This document shows, piece by piece, positions 26,023 to 36,200 of a DNA stretch of 64,000 nt; the first letter of the stretch is position 1, and each line of letters opens with the position of its first letter. The notes beneath the pieces are model-generated. The model saw only the letters and a list, made by a program, of their open reading frames with translations, did not search any database and was not told where the DNA came from. Location: assembly GCF_002234615.1 (NCBI RefSeq), contig NZ_NMQW01000002.1, positions 186,001-250,000 on the forward strand. The letters are read 5' to 3'. This DNA comes from Paenibacillus rigui (lineage in GTDB: Bacteria; Bacillota; Bacilli; Paenibacillales; NBRC-103111). A program made the translations under genes and the position numbers.

Positions 26023-28182
26023 ATGAAATCCCTAGTCTTAGCAGAAAAACCTAGCGTTGCCAAGGAAATTGCCCGTGTCCTCGGCTGCCAGCAAAAGCAT
26101 AAGCATTACATGGAAGGCCCCAAGCACGTCGTTACCTGGGCGCTTGGGCATTTGGTGACTCTGGCCGAGCCCGAGGACTATGACGCCAAATACAAGGCGT
26201 GGAACCTTGAGGATCTGCCTCTGCTTCCCGAGAAGATGAAGCTGAAGGTCATCAAGGAAACAACCCCTCAGTTCCGCGCCATCTCTCAGCTTGCACAGCG
26301 CAACGATCTGGAGCAGCTCATCATCGCCACGGATGCGGGGCGGGAAGGCGAGCTCGTCGCCCGCTGGATCATGGAGCTGATTCGCTGGCGTAAGCCATTC
26401 CAGCGTCTGTGGATCTCCTCCCAGACGGATAAAGCGATCCGCGACGGCTTCGCCAAGCTGAAGCCGGGCCGCGATTACGATGCGCTCTACCAATCCGCCG
26501 TCTCGCGCGCCGAAGCGGATTGGCTCATCGGGCTCAATGTGACCCGAGCCCTGACCTGCAAGTACAATGCGCAGCTGGCAGCCGGCAGGGTTCAGACCCC
26601 TACCCTGGCCATGATGATGCAGCGCGAACAAGAAATTCGCAGCTTCCAGGCGAAGGACTACTGGATTGTCAAGGCGCAGCTGGCCGGCTTTCAGGCGATG
26701 TGGCGCGGGAAGCAGCAGCCGGATGGCCGCATCTTCGATAAGACGGCCGCGGATGCCCTGCTCGCCCGACTGCAGGGCGGACACGCCAAGGTCGCCGAGC
26801 TGAAGGTGTCGGAGAAGCAGGAGCCGCAGCCGCTCGCTTACGATTTGACCGAGCTGCAGCGGGATGCCAACAAAAAATTCGGCTGGTCGGCCAAGCAGAC
26901 CTCCGGCATATTGCAGCGGCTGTATGAGCAGCACAAGCTGGTCACGTATCCGCGAACAGACTCTCGCTACTTGACCTCTGACATGGTGTCCACGCTGCAA
27001 AGCCGCTTGGACAGCTTGAACCTGCAGCCCTATGCACCACTTGTGCGGCCGCTGCTGAGAAAGCCGCTGCCTAGCACAAAGCGAATCGTCGATGATAGCA
27101 AGGTATCCGATCATCATGCGATTATTCCTACGGAGCAGGCCCCTCTTCTGCATACATTGAGCGCTGAGGAGCGGAAGCTTTACGACTTGATCGCCCGCCG
27201 CTTTATCGCGTTGTTTTATCCGGTGTACCGCTACGATGAAACGTCTGTGACCCTCGACATCGCCGGCGAGCGCTTCTATGCCAAGGGCCGCATCATGAAA
27301 GACGCCGGTTGGAAAAGCGTCTACGGTCAGGAAGCATCATCTTTTTCCGATGAAGACGATACCGCTGAGGACGACAGCCACGGCCACAGCCGTGCCCAAG
27401 CCTTGCCGCAGCTTCAGCTCGGTACCGAAATGAAGGACGTCCGCTGTCAGCTGGAGAAGCATGCGACCAAGCCTCCGGGTCGATTTACGGAGGCGGCGCT
27501 TCTCTCCGTGATGGAGAAACATGGTCTCGGCACCCCAGCCACCCGTGCGGATATTATTGAGAAGCTCGTGTCCACGGACACGATTGAGCGCAAGATGAAC
27601 ACCCTGCAGCCGACAGGCAAAGGGGCCCAGCTGATCGAGCTGGTTGTACCGTCCCTTCGCTCACCGGAGCTAACCGCCCGCTGGGAGCAGGAGCTGGAAC
27701 GGATTGCCAAGGGCAGTGGCAATATGAAAGCTTTCCTCAGCGGTATTCGGGAACAGACAACAGAGATGGTCCGCACCGTAAAAAACAGCACGACAGAGTA
27801 TAAGCCGCATAATTTAACCCACTCCAAATGCCCGGAATGCGGAAAAAATCTGCAGGAAATCAAAGGGAAACGCGGGAAAATGCTCGTCTGCATCGATCGT
27901 GAATGCAGCTACAGGCGGGCGGCAGAGCCGATGCTATCCAATAAACGCTGTCCGCAGTGCCGCAAGAAGATGGAGATCCATACCGGGAAGGCAGGCAAAT
28001 ATGCTCAATGCCGTCCCTGCAATGTTGTAGAAATGCTGAATGATGAAGCACGTCCCGGAGGCAAGGCCGCCAAGCGTAACGCCTCCAAACTGATTGAACA
28101 ATACAGTGACCAAACCTCGCTGGGCTCCGGCCTGGGAGATGCATTGATGGCTGCGCTGCAAAAACAACAAAAAAAAGATTGA
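26023..28182 (+). CDS. topB: DNA topoisomerase III
   Basis: 719 residues, type IA topoisomerase that unlinks DNA. The Toprim domain begins SLVLAEKPSVAKEIARVLG and has the acidic DAGREGELVAR motif. The active-site Tyr is in the TYPRTDSRYL motif near residue 310, and the domain PATRADIIEKL is present. The C-terminus has two four-Cys zinc-ribbon-like motifs (CPECGK...C...C and CPQCRKK...C..C). The ATG at 26023 has GAAGGAG five bases upstream; the in-frame ATG at 25975 has none. The stop codon is inside a terminator hairpin shared with the convergent gene. Confidence 0.95.
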   Translation: MKSLVLAEKPSVAKEIARVLGCQQKHKHYMEGPKHVVTWALGHLVTLAEPEDYDAKYKAWNLEDLPLLPEKMKLKVIKETTPQFRAISQLAQRNDLEQLIIATDAGREGELVARWIMELIRWRKPFQRLWISSQTDKAIRDGFAKLKPGRDYDALYQSAVSRAEADWLIGLNVTRALTCKYNAQLAAGRVQTPTLAMMMQREQEIRSFQAKDYWIVKAQLAGFQAMWRGKQQPDGRIFDKTAADALLARLQGGHAKVAELKVSEKQEPQPLAYDLTELQRDANKKFGWSAKQTSGILQRLYEQHKLVTYPRTDSRYLTSDMVSTLQSRLDSLNLQPYAPLVRPLLRKPLPSTKRIVDDSKVSDHHAIIPTEQAPLLHTLSAEERKLYDLIARRFIALFYPVYRYDETSVTLDIAGERFYAKGRIMKDAGWKSVYGQEASSFSDEDDTAEDDSHGHSRAQALPQLQLGTEMKDVRCQLEKHATKPPGRFTEAALLSVMEKHGLGTPATRADIIEKLVSTDTIERKMNTLQPTGKGAQLIELVVPSLRSPELTARWEQELERIAKGSGNMKAFLSGIREQTTEMVRTVKNSTTEYKPHNLTHSKCPECGKNLQEIKGKRGKMLVCIDRECSYRRAAEPMLSNKRCPQCRKKMEIHTGKAGKYAQCRPCNVVEMLNDEARPGGKAAKRNASKLIEQYSDQTSLGSGLGDALMAALQKQQKKD

Positions 28183-28210
28183 GGGCGCTATGCCTTCAAT
28201 CTTTTTTGTT
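28166..28210. terminator. Bidirectional terminator between topB and the convergent gene
   Basis: AACAAAAAAAGATTGAGGGC pairs with GCCTTCAATCTTTTTTGTT, with one bulged base and a five-base loop. Both sides have long A/T runs. It includes the topB stop and touches the stop of the opposite gene. Confidence 0.9.
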
Positions 28211-28541
28211 AAGTGTTATCGATACGCTCGACCTTCAGACGCAGAAGCTGTTTGACGGACTGCTCATAAAATTGCCGCAGCTGTTCCTTCTCGGCGTCTG
28301 TGAATTGATATTCGCAATCGCGCCCTTCATCCTGCGGCACGATTTGTACGATATCTCCTCCATAGGTACATATCAGCAAAGCGCTTAGCTCTGACAGGTC
28401 TGCCGGCAGCTCGCTGCCTTGATGCAAGTCCAGCTCGAATAGGACTTCAACATCGATCCACTGCGCATCCCGAAGCTCAATCGAGGCACGCATCGACGAA
28501 AAACGCAGCTCGTGCAGATCAGTTGATCCATATTGTATCAT
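28209..28541 (-). CDS. Small conserved-looking hypothetical protein
   Basis: 110 residues, acidic and soluble (many Glu, Asp and Gln). It starts MIQYGSTDLHELRFSS. The middle has ICTYGGDIVQIVPQDEG, followed by a helix (TDAEKEQLRQFYEQSVKQL). No known domain was recognised. The gene lies 14 bases after the start region of the epimerase stop, in the same direction, so they may be cotranscribed. It shares a terminator with topB. Composition and the hairpin at the stop support a real gene. Confidence 0.7.
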   Translation of the reverse strand: MIQYGSTDLHELRFSSMRASIELRDAQWIDVEVLFELDLHQGSELPADLSELSALLICTYGGDIVQIVPQDEGRDCEYQFTDAEKEQLRQFYEQSVKQLLRLKVERIDNT

Positions 28542-28555
28542 GACTGCACACCTCC

Positions 28556-29452
28556 TTACTTTCCTCCGACCAAATCGTCCAAAGCCAGTTCGATCGTCGG
28601 GTATTTATAATGGAACTCATACTCCGTCGCCAAGTAGGGAAGCACTTTTTGACCTTCCAGCACGAGCGTTGCCATTTCCCCAAGCAGCAGCTTCATCACA
28701 AAGGCAGGCACAGGGAAGCGATGCCCTGTATGCATTGCCGCAGCCAATGTCCTGCCGAATTCATCATTGGTCACCGGGTGGGGGGCTGTAGCATTGATTT
28801 GCTCGATAATATCCTCGTTCTCGATACAGAACTCAATAAGCCTGCACAAATCCTCGATGTGAATCCAGGAATAAAATTGTTTTCCGCTCCCTATTCTTCC
28901 GCCGAGGCCTAATTTATAAGGTGTCATCATTCTGGGCAGTGCGCCTCCGTCCTTGCCAAGCACGAGACCGAGCCGGAGCTTCACAATGCGGGTGTCTTGA
29001 ATTTGATCCACCGCTTGCTCCCATTGGGACACTACACCGGATAAAAAATCCATCACCCTCGTATCACTATGCTCGACGAGACCAAGCTTCTCAGAGGTTC
29101 CATAGATCGCGATAGCCGATGCGTTAACAACAACCTGCGGTTTATTGTTCATGCGCGCTACAATGTCCGCAATTTGCCCTACCGTCTCCAGACGGGATTG
29201 GAGAATGCGTTCCTTGGCCGCTTTTGTCCATCTTTGGTTAATCGTTTCGCCTGCCAAATTAACAATTGCATCCGTCCCTTCCATCATGGACACATTGGAC
29301 TTCAGCTCCGACCAGGTCGCATAACGAATTAAAGGATGATCCGATTTCTGGCTTTTCCGGGAAATTAAAATAATAGAGTACTTGCGCTTTAAAAAATATT
29401 GGGTGAGATGCCGACCCACAAACCCGGAACCACCTGCAATAGCAATCTTCAA
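28556..29452 (-). CDS. TIGR01777-family SDR epimerase (YfhF-like)
   Basis: 298 residues, extended-SDR fold. NAD(P) site KIAIAGGSGFVGRHL, then DAIVNLAGETINQRW, SAIAIYGT in the Ser/Tyr region, and ATAPHPVTNDEFGRTL, a signature of TIGR01777 proteins. The C-terminal DUF1731-like part (FVMKLLLGEMATLVLEGQKV) is present. The start is a TTG at 29452 with GTGAGG upstream; the frame also has TTG at 29473, which lacks a site. The biochemical role of the family is poorly known. Confidence 0.92.
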   Translation of the reverse strand: MKIAIAGGSGFVGRHLTQYFLKRKYSIILISRKSQKSDHPLIRYATWSELKSNVSMMEGTDAIVNLAGETINQRWTKAAKERILQSRLETVGQIADIVARMNNKPQVVVNASAIAIYGTSEKLGLVEHSDTRVMDFLSGVVSQWEQAVDQIQDTRIVKLRLGLVLGKDGGALPRMMTPYKLGLGGRIGSGKQFYSWIHIEDLCRLIEFCIENEDIIEQINATAPHPVTNDEFGRTLAAAMHTGHRFPVPAFVMKLLLGEMATLVLEGQKVLPYLATEYEFHYKYPTIELALDDLVGGK

Positions 29453-29528
29453 ATGTGATTCCTCACTTTCCAACGATTTTTGTTATTCATTATAGTCTTC
29501 CCATTATATATCATATTTTGAAGCAAAC

Positions 29529-29569
29529 AAAAAGCACAAAAGCGTGAGAAGCTCACGTTTGTGCTTTTT
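29529..29569 (-). terminator. Terminator overlapping the SLH-vWA gene stop
   Basis: AAAAAGCACAAAAGCGTGAG pairs with CTCACGTTTGTGCTTTTT with one mismatch and a short loop. The gene's TGA at 29553 is within the hairpin's second arm. T-runs on both strands. Confidence 0.9.
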
Positions 29570-31736
29570 GCCCTCCTTTTGGGAGTTCTTTTCCTTTATG
29601 GCGTGTCCGCGGGTCCGTTGGCATACTCTTCATGGCTTTAAACATTTTAACGGTTTTGCCGACCAGGTCGCTGCCTTGCGGCACCATGTCCTCGGTGATG
29701 ACAACATCCACAGGCTGCCCCATTTCTTCGCCGTCCGTGAAGCCGTCTTGATCCGTGTCTTTCCCATTGTTCGGATCAATGCTTGTTTTGACCAGCATGC
29801 CGTTCTCAAGCAGCATCCCTGTCACTTCATAATAATCGTCGATGCCGTCTCCATCCGCATCCACAAACTCGTCATGCCGCGTCGTGTCGACAACCGTTCT
29901 GAAGGCTGCCTCCAGCTGCTCCGAGGTGCGAACATGGAAATATTGGCCGCCGCCTAGCGTCGCCATCTGCGTAAGGTAACCCGAGTTGACCGAATCCCCT
30001 AAGCCCATGGTGATCAGCGTTACACCCTTTCCGTAAGCAGCCGTAATCGCATTCCAATCCGGTGCGAGACCTGAAGTATCTTCCCCGTCCGTCAACAGAA
30101 CAGCGATATAACGGTGATTCGCATCCCCTGCCGATTCGAACTGACCGTAGGCTAGCTTAAGCCCGGCAAAAATATTAGTTCCACCGCTGCTGTCGATCCC
30201 GTAATAAACAGCGGCCGCAACGGTCGGTCCATATGTCGAGAAGGTAACAACCGCGCGGGCGCTATTGTCAAAATCAATAACAGCGGCACGGTCCGCCTCT
30301 TTATACACCGAGCCCTCATAATGATATACCGCATTCGCTACGCTAATATCTCTGATTTCGAGTACTTGCTCGGAATTCGGATTGAAGTTCAAGCCGTAAA
30401 CGAGATCCGTCACCGCTTTTTTACGCAGATTTTGAGGATCCGTATCCATCATACTGCCGGAGCTGTCAATGATGAAAGCAAAATCGACATAAGGCTTGTA
30501 CACTCCGGATGTGACGGTCAGGCTGTTTCTCCAGGCCTGATCCCAAGCCGTCTTATCGATCAGCACATATTTACTGTTATGCGTTGTCGAGAAGCTGACC
30601 GTACCATCAGCCACATTATAAGCTGTGCTTAAAAATTCAAATTTTTTCGTCGTTTCATTGTAATAGGCTGCAGTCAAATTTTGCTGCGTTGCAATTGAAC
30701 CTACATTCAATGTTAAGGTAGCATTGGAGAACGTATTGCCGTTCGTATTGAACTCAATAACAGGACCCGTAAGTCCCGGTACTACGGTAGTGCTGCTGCC
30801 AGTCAATGTCTCCTGCTTCTGCATCTCAACATGAATATCGCTCAGGCTTCCGTAATAACCGGATAAATTCAAACCGGCCAATGCCACAGTATTGTTCTGA
30901 GCATCCGTGCCACTGATGGGATTGCCGTTTCCAACGGTGTCAATCAATTGTTGACCGTTCAGGCTGACTGTGTTTGCTTTGTTATTATGCTTGGAGCCTC
31001 CGCTGGAAGCACCTGCACCCGCCGCTGCTTCCGTCGGTGTTGTCGTCGAAGGATTGTCCGTCGGCTGTGTTGGCGTCACAGGAGGGTTTGTCCCTTCCTG
31101 CGCTTTCAAATACCTGGCGATCACCGCGATCGATTCAGCGCGGGTAGCTGATTTAACGGGCTTGAACACCGTCTGGCCGTTCTCCATCGAACCCTCGATC
31201 AGCTTATTCGAAGCTGCGGTCCGAATGGACGCATACGCCCAATAATCCGCGGGCACATCGGCAAAGCTGACCGTGTTCCCTGTTTGTTCCTTCAGCTGAT
31301 ACCCTCTCACCAGCATGGTGGCCAGCTCGGCCCGTGTAATTTGTGCATCGGGCTGGAAGCTTCCATTGTCATAGCCATCGACCCAGCCTTCTTTCTTGGC
31401 TGTTTCAATGTAAGGCTGTGCCCAGTGTCCCACTGGAACATCCTTGAAGGCAGCGGTAGAGCTGCCAGCAGCTTTTTTGCCGGTTGCCCCAACCAGCATC
31501 TTTACGAATTCGGCGCGGGTTACCGTACGATCGGGCAGTATCCAACGTTTTCCATCAAGCTCTACCCCATCGATAATTCCTTTACCGGCCAGGTATTCAG
31601 TCTCTGCCTTGGACCAATGGTCGTTTACATCGGCAAAAACAGGGCTGCCCGCCTCCGCACCAACCGCTGCCGTCAAGCCTGAGCTTAACGAGACGCAGCA
31701 TATGAGTGCCGAAGCTACAAACTTTTTCAAATCCAT
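29553..31736 (-). CDS. S-layer-homology surface protein with vWA domain
   Basis: 727 residues. Signal peptide (to about 27), three SLH repeats (about 33-210) for binding to pyruvylated wall polymer, a Pro/Thr linker (215-250), and an uncharacterised beta-rich part (250-410). The vWA domain (417-615) has a complete MIDAS: DSSGS at 424-428, Thr520 and Asp550. Calcium-binding thrombospondin-3-like repeats follow (DADGDGIDDYYE 627-636, DTDQDGFTDGEE 660-671). It is displayed on the cell surface and probably binds a protein or polymer through Mg or Ca. It is divergent from a polysaccharide deacetylase. Confidence 0.92.
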   Translation of the reverse strand: MDLKKFVASALICCVSLSSGLTAAVGAEAGSPVFADVNDHWSKAETEYLAGKGIIDGVELDGKRWILPDRTVTRAEFVKMLVGATGKKAAGSSTAAFKDVPVGHWAQPYIETAKKEGWVDGYDNGSFQPDAQITRAELATMLVRGYQLKEQTGNTVSFADVPADYWAYASIRTAASNKLIEGSMENGQTVFKPVKSATRAESIAVIARYLKAQEGTNPPVTPTQPTDNPSTTTPTEAAAGAGASSGGSKHNNKANTVSLNGQQLIDTVGNGNPISGTDAQNNTVALAGLNLSGYYGSLSDIHVEMQKQETLTGSSTTVVPGLTGPVIEFNTNGNTFSNATLTLNVGSIATQQNLTAAYYNETTKKFEFLSTAYNVADGTVSFSTTHNSKYVLIDKTAWDQAWRNSLTVTSGVYKPYVDFAFIIDSSGSMMDTDPQNLRKKAVTDLVYGLNFNPNSEQVLEIRDISVANAVYHYEGSVYKEADRAAVIDFDNSARAVVTFSTYGPTVAAAVYYGIDSSGGTNIFAGLKLAYGQFESAGDANHRYIAVLLTDGEDTSGLAPDWNAITAAYGKGVTLITMGLGDSVNSGYLTQMATLGGGQYFHVRTSEQLEAAFRTVVDTTRHDEFVDADGDGIDDYYEVTGMLLENGMLVKTSIDPNNGKDTDQDGFTDGEEMGQPVDVVITEDMVPQGSDLVGKTVKMFKAMKSMPTDPRTRHKGKELPKGGQKAQT

Positions 31737-31850
31737 AAATTCACCTCTCCACCATAACTGGTATGTATTTCCTAATTCATCGACATTGTATTACAAGTTT
31801 TCGGGACTGTATATCCGCTTTTTTTCCTACATGTTTTTTATCTCCCCATA

Positions 31851-31879
31851 TTTACAAACGGAGAACGCCTCCTTATAAT
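31851..31879 (+). promoter_or_regulatory. Promoter of polysaccharide deacetylase gene
   Basis: TTTACA and a perfect TATAAT separated by 17 bases, 37 bases upstream of the start codon. The gap 31737-31915 also must hold the promoter of the divergent SLH gene, which was not pinned down. Confidence 0.65.
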
Positions 31880-31915
31880 CAAGAATGTCACTTACTAGAT
31901 TAGGAGAATGTACCT

Positions 31916-33067
31916 ATGAATTCGCTTTCATTAAAAGTGATCATTTTATTATTGATCGGCGTCTGTGTCGTTCCTTTTATCGGCTCCGGAACGCCGAATT
32001 ATATGTATAAAGACCAAGTCGCCGTCATCATGTACCACCATTTGAGCGATACGGCCAAAAGCAGCGTGACCATCACACCGAAGCTGTTTAAAGAACAGCT
32101 GGAGCTCCTGAAGGCACGGAACTATCACTTTCTTACCTTGCAGCAATTCGAGCATTATATGTCCGGTGGAGCCGTGCCCGATAATGCGGTGCTGGTCACC
32201 TTCGACGACAGCTACAAGAGCTATTACGACATCGGCTACCCGATCCTTGAACAATTGGGCATTCCTTCTGTCAACTTCGTTATTACAGAACAGCTGACAG
32301 ACCCGTTCGGCGGCAATATCCCTTTCCTCTCGAACGATCAAGTCGCGGAGATGATTGCCAAACCGGGCAATGCCGCCGATTTCGAATGTCACTCGGACCG
32401 GCTCCATGCCCAAAAGAACGGTCAGCCTCTGCTGACTTCGAGAATCGGCTACGATGGGAATGCGGAGACGCCTGAGGCCTATACCAAACGGATTGGTGAA
32501 GATACGCTGGCCTGCCGCAATAAACTGAAGCAGCTTCATCAAAAGCCTGTGAATGCTTACGCCTACCCGTTCGGCAGCTTTGATCAAACTGCATCGGACA
32601 TTCTTCGAAAGAACGGCATTCGCTACGCCTTTACCGTTGTTAGCGAAATGGCGACCCGCGAGGATGACCCTATGCAAATTCCGAGGATTACTGCGGGCAA
32701 CCCGAGCATCTCTCCCGAGGAGCTGCATAATACGATTATGCGGAAGGTGGTGGACCGGAGCCGAACCTTCGGCTACATTCCATTTCGCGAAAGTGTCGGA
32801 CAAGTGGGCGGCACCATGATTCAGGACAAGGACGGTACGATTAACTTTTATTATCACGGCAAGCATTGGACCACCCGAATGAACAGCAGTACTGTGAAGC
32901 TTGACGACCGGCAATTCCAGTTGACCTCCCCGATCCAGATGAAAAGCAGGCGGACCCAAATTTTGTATGAGGACCTGCAGCGCATCCTGGGCATTCAAAT
33001 GGTGTTCAACCCGGTAAAAAACACGTTTAGTGAAAGGCTGACACCGACGGCCTCACCTTCCCAATAA
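31916..33067 (+). CDS. Polysaccharide deacetylase with C-terminal copper-amine-oxidase-N-like domain
   Basis: 383 residues. An N-terminal membrane anchor or signal (LKVIILLLIGVCVVPFIG) is followed by a NodB domain: VAVIMYHHLS, VTFDDSY with the catalytic and metal Asp pair, ECHSDRLH with the metal histidines, and YAYPFGSFD. The last 100 residues (GGTMIQDKDGTINFYY, TVKLDDRQFQL) look like the small stalk domain seen in many Paenibacillus exported proteins. It probably removes acetyl groups from wall or exopolysaccharide. In place of the usual TxxHxxxH, the motif is HSDRLH. It ends in its own terminator. Confidence 0.9.
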   Translation: MNSLSLKVIILLLIGVCVVPFIGSGTPNYMYKDQVAVIMYHHLSDTAKSSVTITPKLFKEQLELLKARNYHFLTLQQFEHYMSGGAVPDNAVLVTFDDSYKSYYDIGYPILEQLGIPSVNFVITEQLTDPFGGNIPFLSNDQVAEMIAKPGNAADFECHSDRLHAQKNGQPLLTSRIGYDGNAETPEAYTKRIGEDTLACRNKLKQLHQKPVNAYAYPFGSFDQTASDILRKNGIRYAFTVVSEMATREDDPMQIPRITAGNPSISPEELHNTIMRKVVDRSRTFGYIPFRESVGQVGGTMIQDKDGTINFYYHGKHWTTRMNSSTVKLDDRQFQLTSPIQMKSRRTQILYEDLQRILGIQMVFNPVKNTFSERLTPTASPSQ

Positions 33068-33071
33068 TAAG

Positions 33072-33110
33072 GAAAACCCTACAGGAGGTTTTTGGACTTG
33101 TAGGGTTTTC
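33072..33110 (+). terminator. Terminator after polysaccharide deacetylase
   Basis: Perfect 12-base stem GAAAACCCTACA / TGTAGGGTTTTC, followed by TTTTTGCTTT. Confidence 0.92.
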
Positions 33111-33238
33111 TTTTTGCTTTAACCATGAGAAATGATTGATTTTGTTGAAATGAGGCGGTACGCATCGAATTTTGTGTTGCTTCCTTTTACCGGAAAAAGT
33201 AAAATATAAGTATAAGGAAGTAATCGGAGGAACCTCGC

Positions 33239-36200
33239 TTGTCATTGACCATACATGATTTTCAATTAACCAAATGGTACGATCACGAGCCGTATATTAT
33301 ATACCGCGGCCACAACGCATCCACACAGCAAACCTACCTGATCAAACTGCTGCAATCCGAATATCCGTCACAGCAGGAAATTCAATGGATGACGAATGAA
33401 TTTAATAATGGCCGGAATCTTCACCTGGATGACATCATCCGTCCTATTCGCATGGAACCGTACGAGAGTACGTTTATGCTTATTCTGGAGCCTGTCGAAG
33501 GTCAGCCGCTTGCCGAGCTTTCATTAACAGCACCTATGGAAATGAAGCTTTTTTTGCAATTGGCAAAGCACATGACTGATATCGTGTGCAAGCTCCATCA
33601 AACCAAAAGGGTACATCTGAATTTGAATCCGAATGCATTTTGGGTGAGTCCGGATAAGCACAGTATAAAACTGACGGACTGGAATACGTTAATTCAGTAC
33701 TCGGCACAAGGCGAACCGTCACAGTCTTTTGAACCGATGCTGTTCCCGTCGCGTCTGCCTTACATGGCCCCTGAACAGATGGGGCGTATGAATCGGAATA
33801 TCGACTATCGGACAGATATTTATTCTTTGGGCGTCGTGTTCTACCAGATGGTTACCGGAATCGTGCCTTTCTCGAGCCCTGACTCCATGGAGCTGATCCA
33901 CCACCACCTGGCCAAGCAGCCAGCTTCCCCATCAGAGATGGCACCCCTTGTTCCCCAGCCTATTTCGGATATCATTATGAAATGTTTGCAGAAACACCCT
34001 GAAAACCGTTATCAGAGCGCATTCGCATTATTATGCGACCTGGAGGCCTGCCTCAATAACCTTCTTCATGAGGGCTTCATTCATAACGTAGCCGTAGGCA
34101 AGGGTGAGGCTATGGATATTTTTAACATGACGGAATCGCTTTACGGTCGGGAAGCCGAACTCCGAGAGTTGACCCATGCGTTTCATCGGACGATGCTCGG
34201 CAGCAAGGAATTTATCTTTGTTTCCGGTTTATCCGGTGTCGGCAAATCGAATCTGATTCAGGAGTTTCAGAAAACGACGCAGCGGGATCAAGTCCTGTTT
34301 ATTTCCGGAAAATTCGATCAGTTTAAAAGAGATACGCCGTTTCAAGCCATTATGCAGGCTGGGCAGCAAATTATCCAATTTCTTCTCACGCTGGATGAAG
34401 ATCGCTTCCAGATTTGGAAAAAGAAAATTATGGATGCCGTTGGTACGAACGGTCAAATATTAGCCGACCTCAATCCGGATATGGAAAAAATTATCGGCAA
34501 ACAGCACCCGCTGCCCAAATTGCCTCCGGCCGAAATGCACAACCGTTTCTTATTGACGCTGCAGCAATTTTTGCGAGTGTTTGCGACCAAGGAGCAGCCG
34601 TTAATCGTGTTTCTGGACGATTTGCAGTGGGCCGATCCTGCCTCGCTGCAGCTTTTGCAGGATTTGCCTGCGACGGATAATTCGGCGTACTTCATGTTTA
34701 TAGGCACCTACCGCAATAACGATATAACGGAATCACACCCGCTTCGTCTAACCATTGACAAGCTGGAACGAATGAAGCATTTGCACACGCAGCACATCCT
34801 TCTCGAGCCGCTCGGTTTTGATGATGTGCGCCTGCTGCTTAAGGATACGCTCAAGACGGAGGACAAAAACCGGCTCGAGGGACTGACGTCGATACTGATT
34901 CAAAAAACAAAGGGTAACCCTTTTTTTACAAAACAGTTTCTGCGTTCCCTTTATGATCATCAGCTGCTCCACTTCAACTATGGAATGGGCCGCTGGGAAT
35001 GGGATCTTGCCAAAATCAAAGAGCTTCATATTACCGATAACGTCGTCGATTTAATGATCAATAAGATCCGCAGGCTTCCCGACCCGGTTCAAGAGCTTCT
35101 CATGCAGGCCTCTTGCATCGGAGATGTATTCGCAGCTGAACTGCTGGCGCTTGCCGCATCGAGGCCATTGACCGAAATCGACAGGCTGCTGGCGACGGCA
35201 ATGAACGAGGGCTTTATTATTTCGTATCCGAACGGTCAGCCGGAGGACCAGCTGCCGAGCGTTTATAAATTTTTACATGACCGGGTTCACCAAGCCGTCT
35301 ATTCTATCGTACCAAGAGATCAAAAAAAGCAGCTCCATTACGAAATCGGGAAGCTGATGCTTGCCACCATGACTGAGGATCAAATCGAAGAGCATCTGTT
35401 CGATATCTCTAACCAGCTCAATCTCGGTAAGGAATTCTTGCGCACCTCAGAGGAAAAAGCGAAGCTGGCCGAATTGAATATGAAGGCCGGTCGTAAAGCC
35501 AAATCGAATACCGCCTATGAAACCGCCTTGAAATACGTCACGAGCAGCCTTCAGCTCTTGGAAAAGGAGAGTTGGACCGTACAGTACGACCTCTCCTTCG
35601 CGGTGTATCTGGAGCTGGCTGAGCTCGAATATTTATGCGGTCACTTTGAAGAGGCCAAACGTTCATTCCAGCTTATTTTACAGCAAGCCAAAACCAAGCT
35701 GGAGAAAGCTGAAGTTTATAACCTGATGATTGTGCTGTACACAAATCTCGGACTTCATGAGCAAGCGATGCACATCGGTCTCGAAGGATTGCGGATGTTT
35801 GGCATGCCGATTCATTCCAAAGCCCGGAGAAGCTCCCTTCTCCTCGAGCTGGCTCGTTCCAAGCTGCACATGTTCGGAAGGCATCCGGAAGAATTGGCAG
35901 ACCTTCCTTCCATGTCGGATCCGCACCATCGTGCGGTTATGAGGCTCATGGTTAATCTGATTGCACCGACTTATTTTCTCGATTCCGAGCTTTATGTATA
36001 TTTAATGCTCAAGATGTTCAATTATTCGCTCCGGCACGGAAACTCGGAAGGGTCTGCATTGTCTTATATGACCTACGGCGTTATCGTCAGCTCTCTGTTA
36101 GGCAATTTGAACCAAGGCACCCAATTTGGTCAGCTCGGCCTCAAAATGAGCGATTTATTCGATCATTTGCCGATCAAGTGCAAGGTGTATTTTGCTTACG

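Noticed and set aside
26038-27153. Minus-strand open frame of about 370 codons opposite topB
   Set aside because: Antisense shadow of the topoisomerase; no signals and no recognisable protein.
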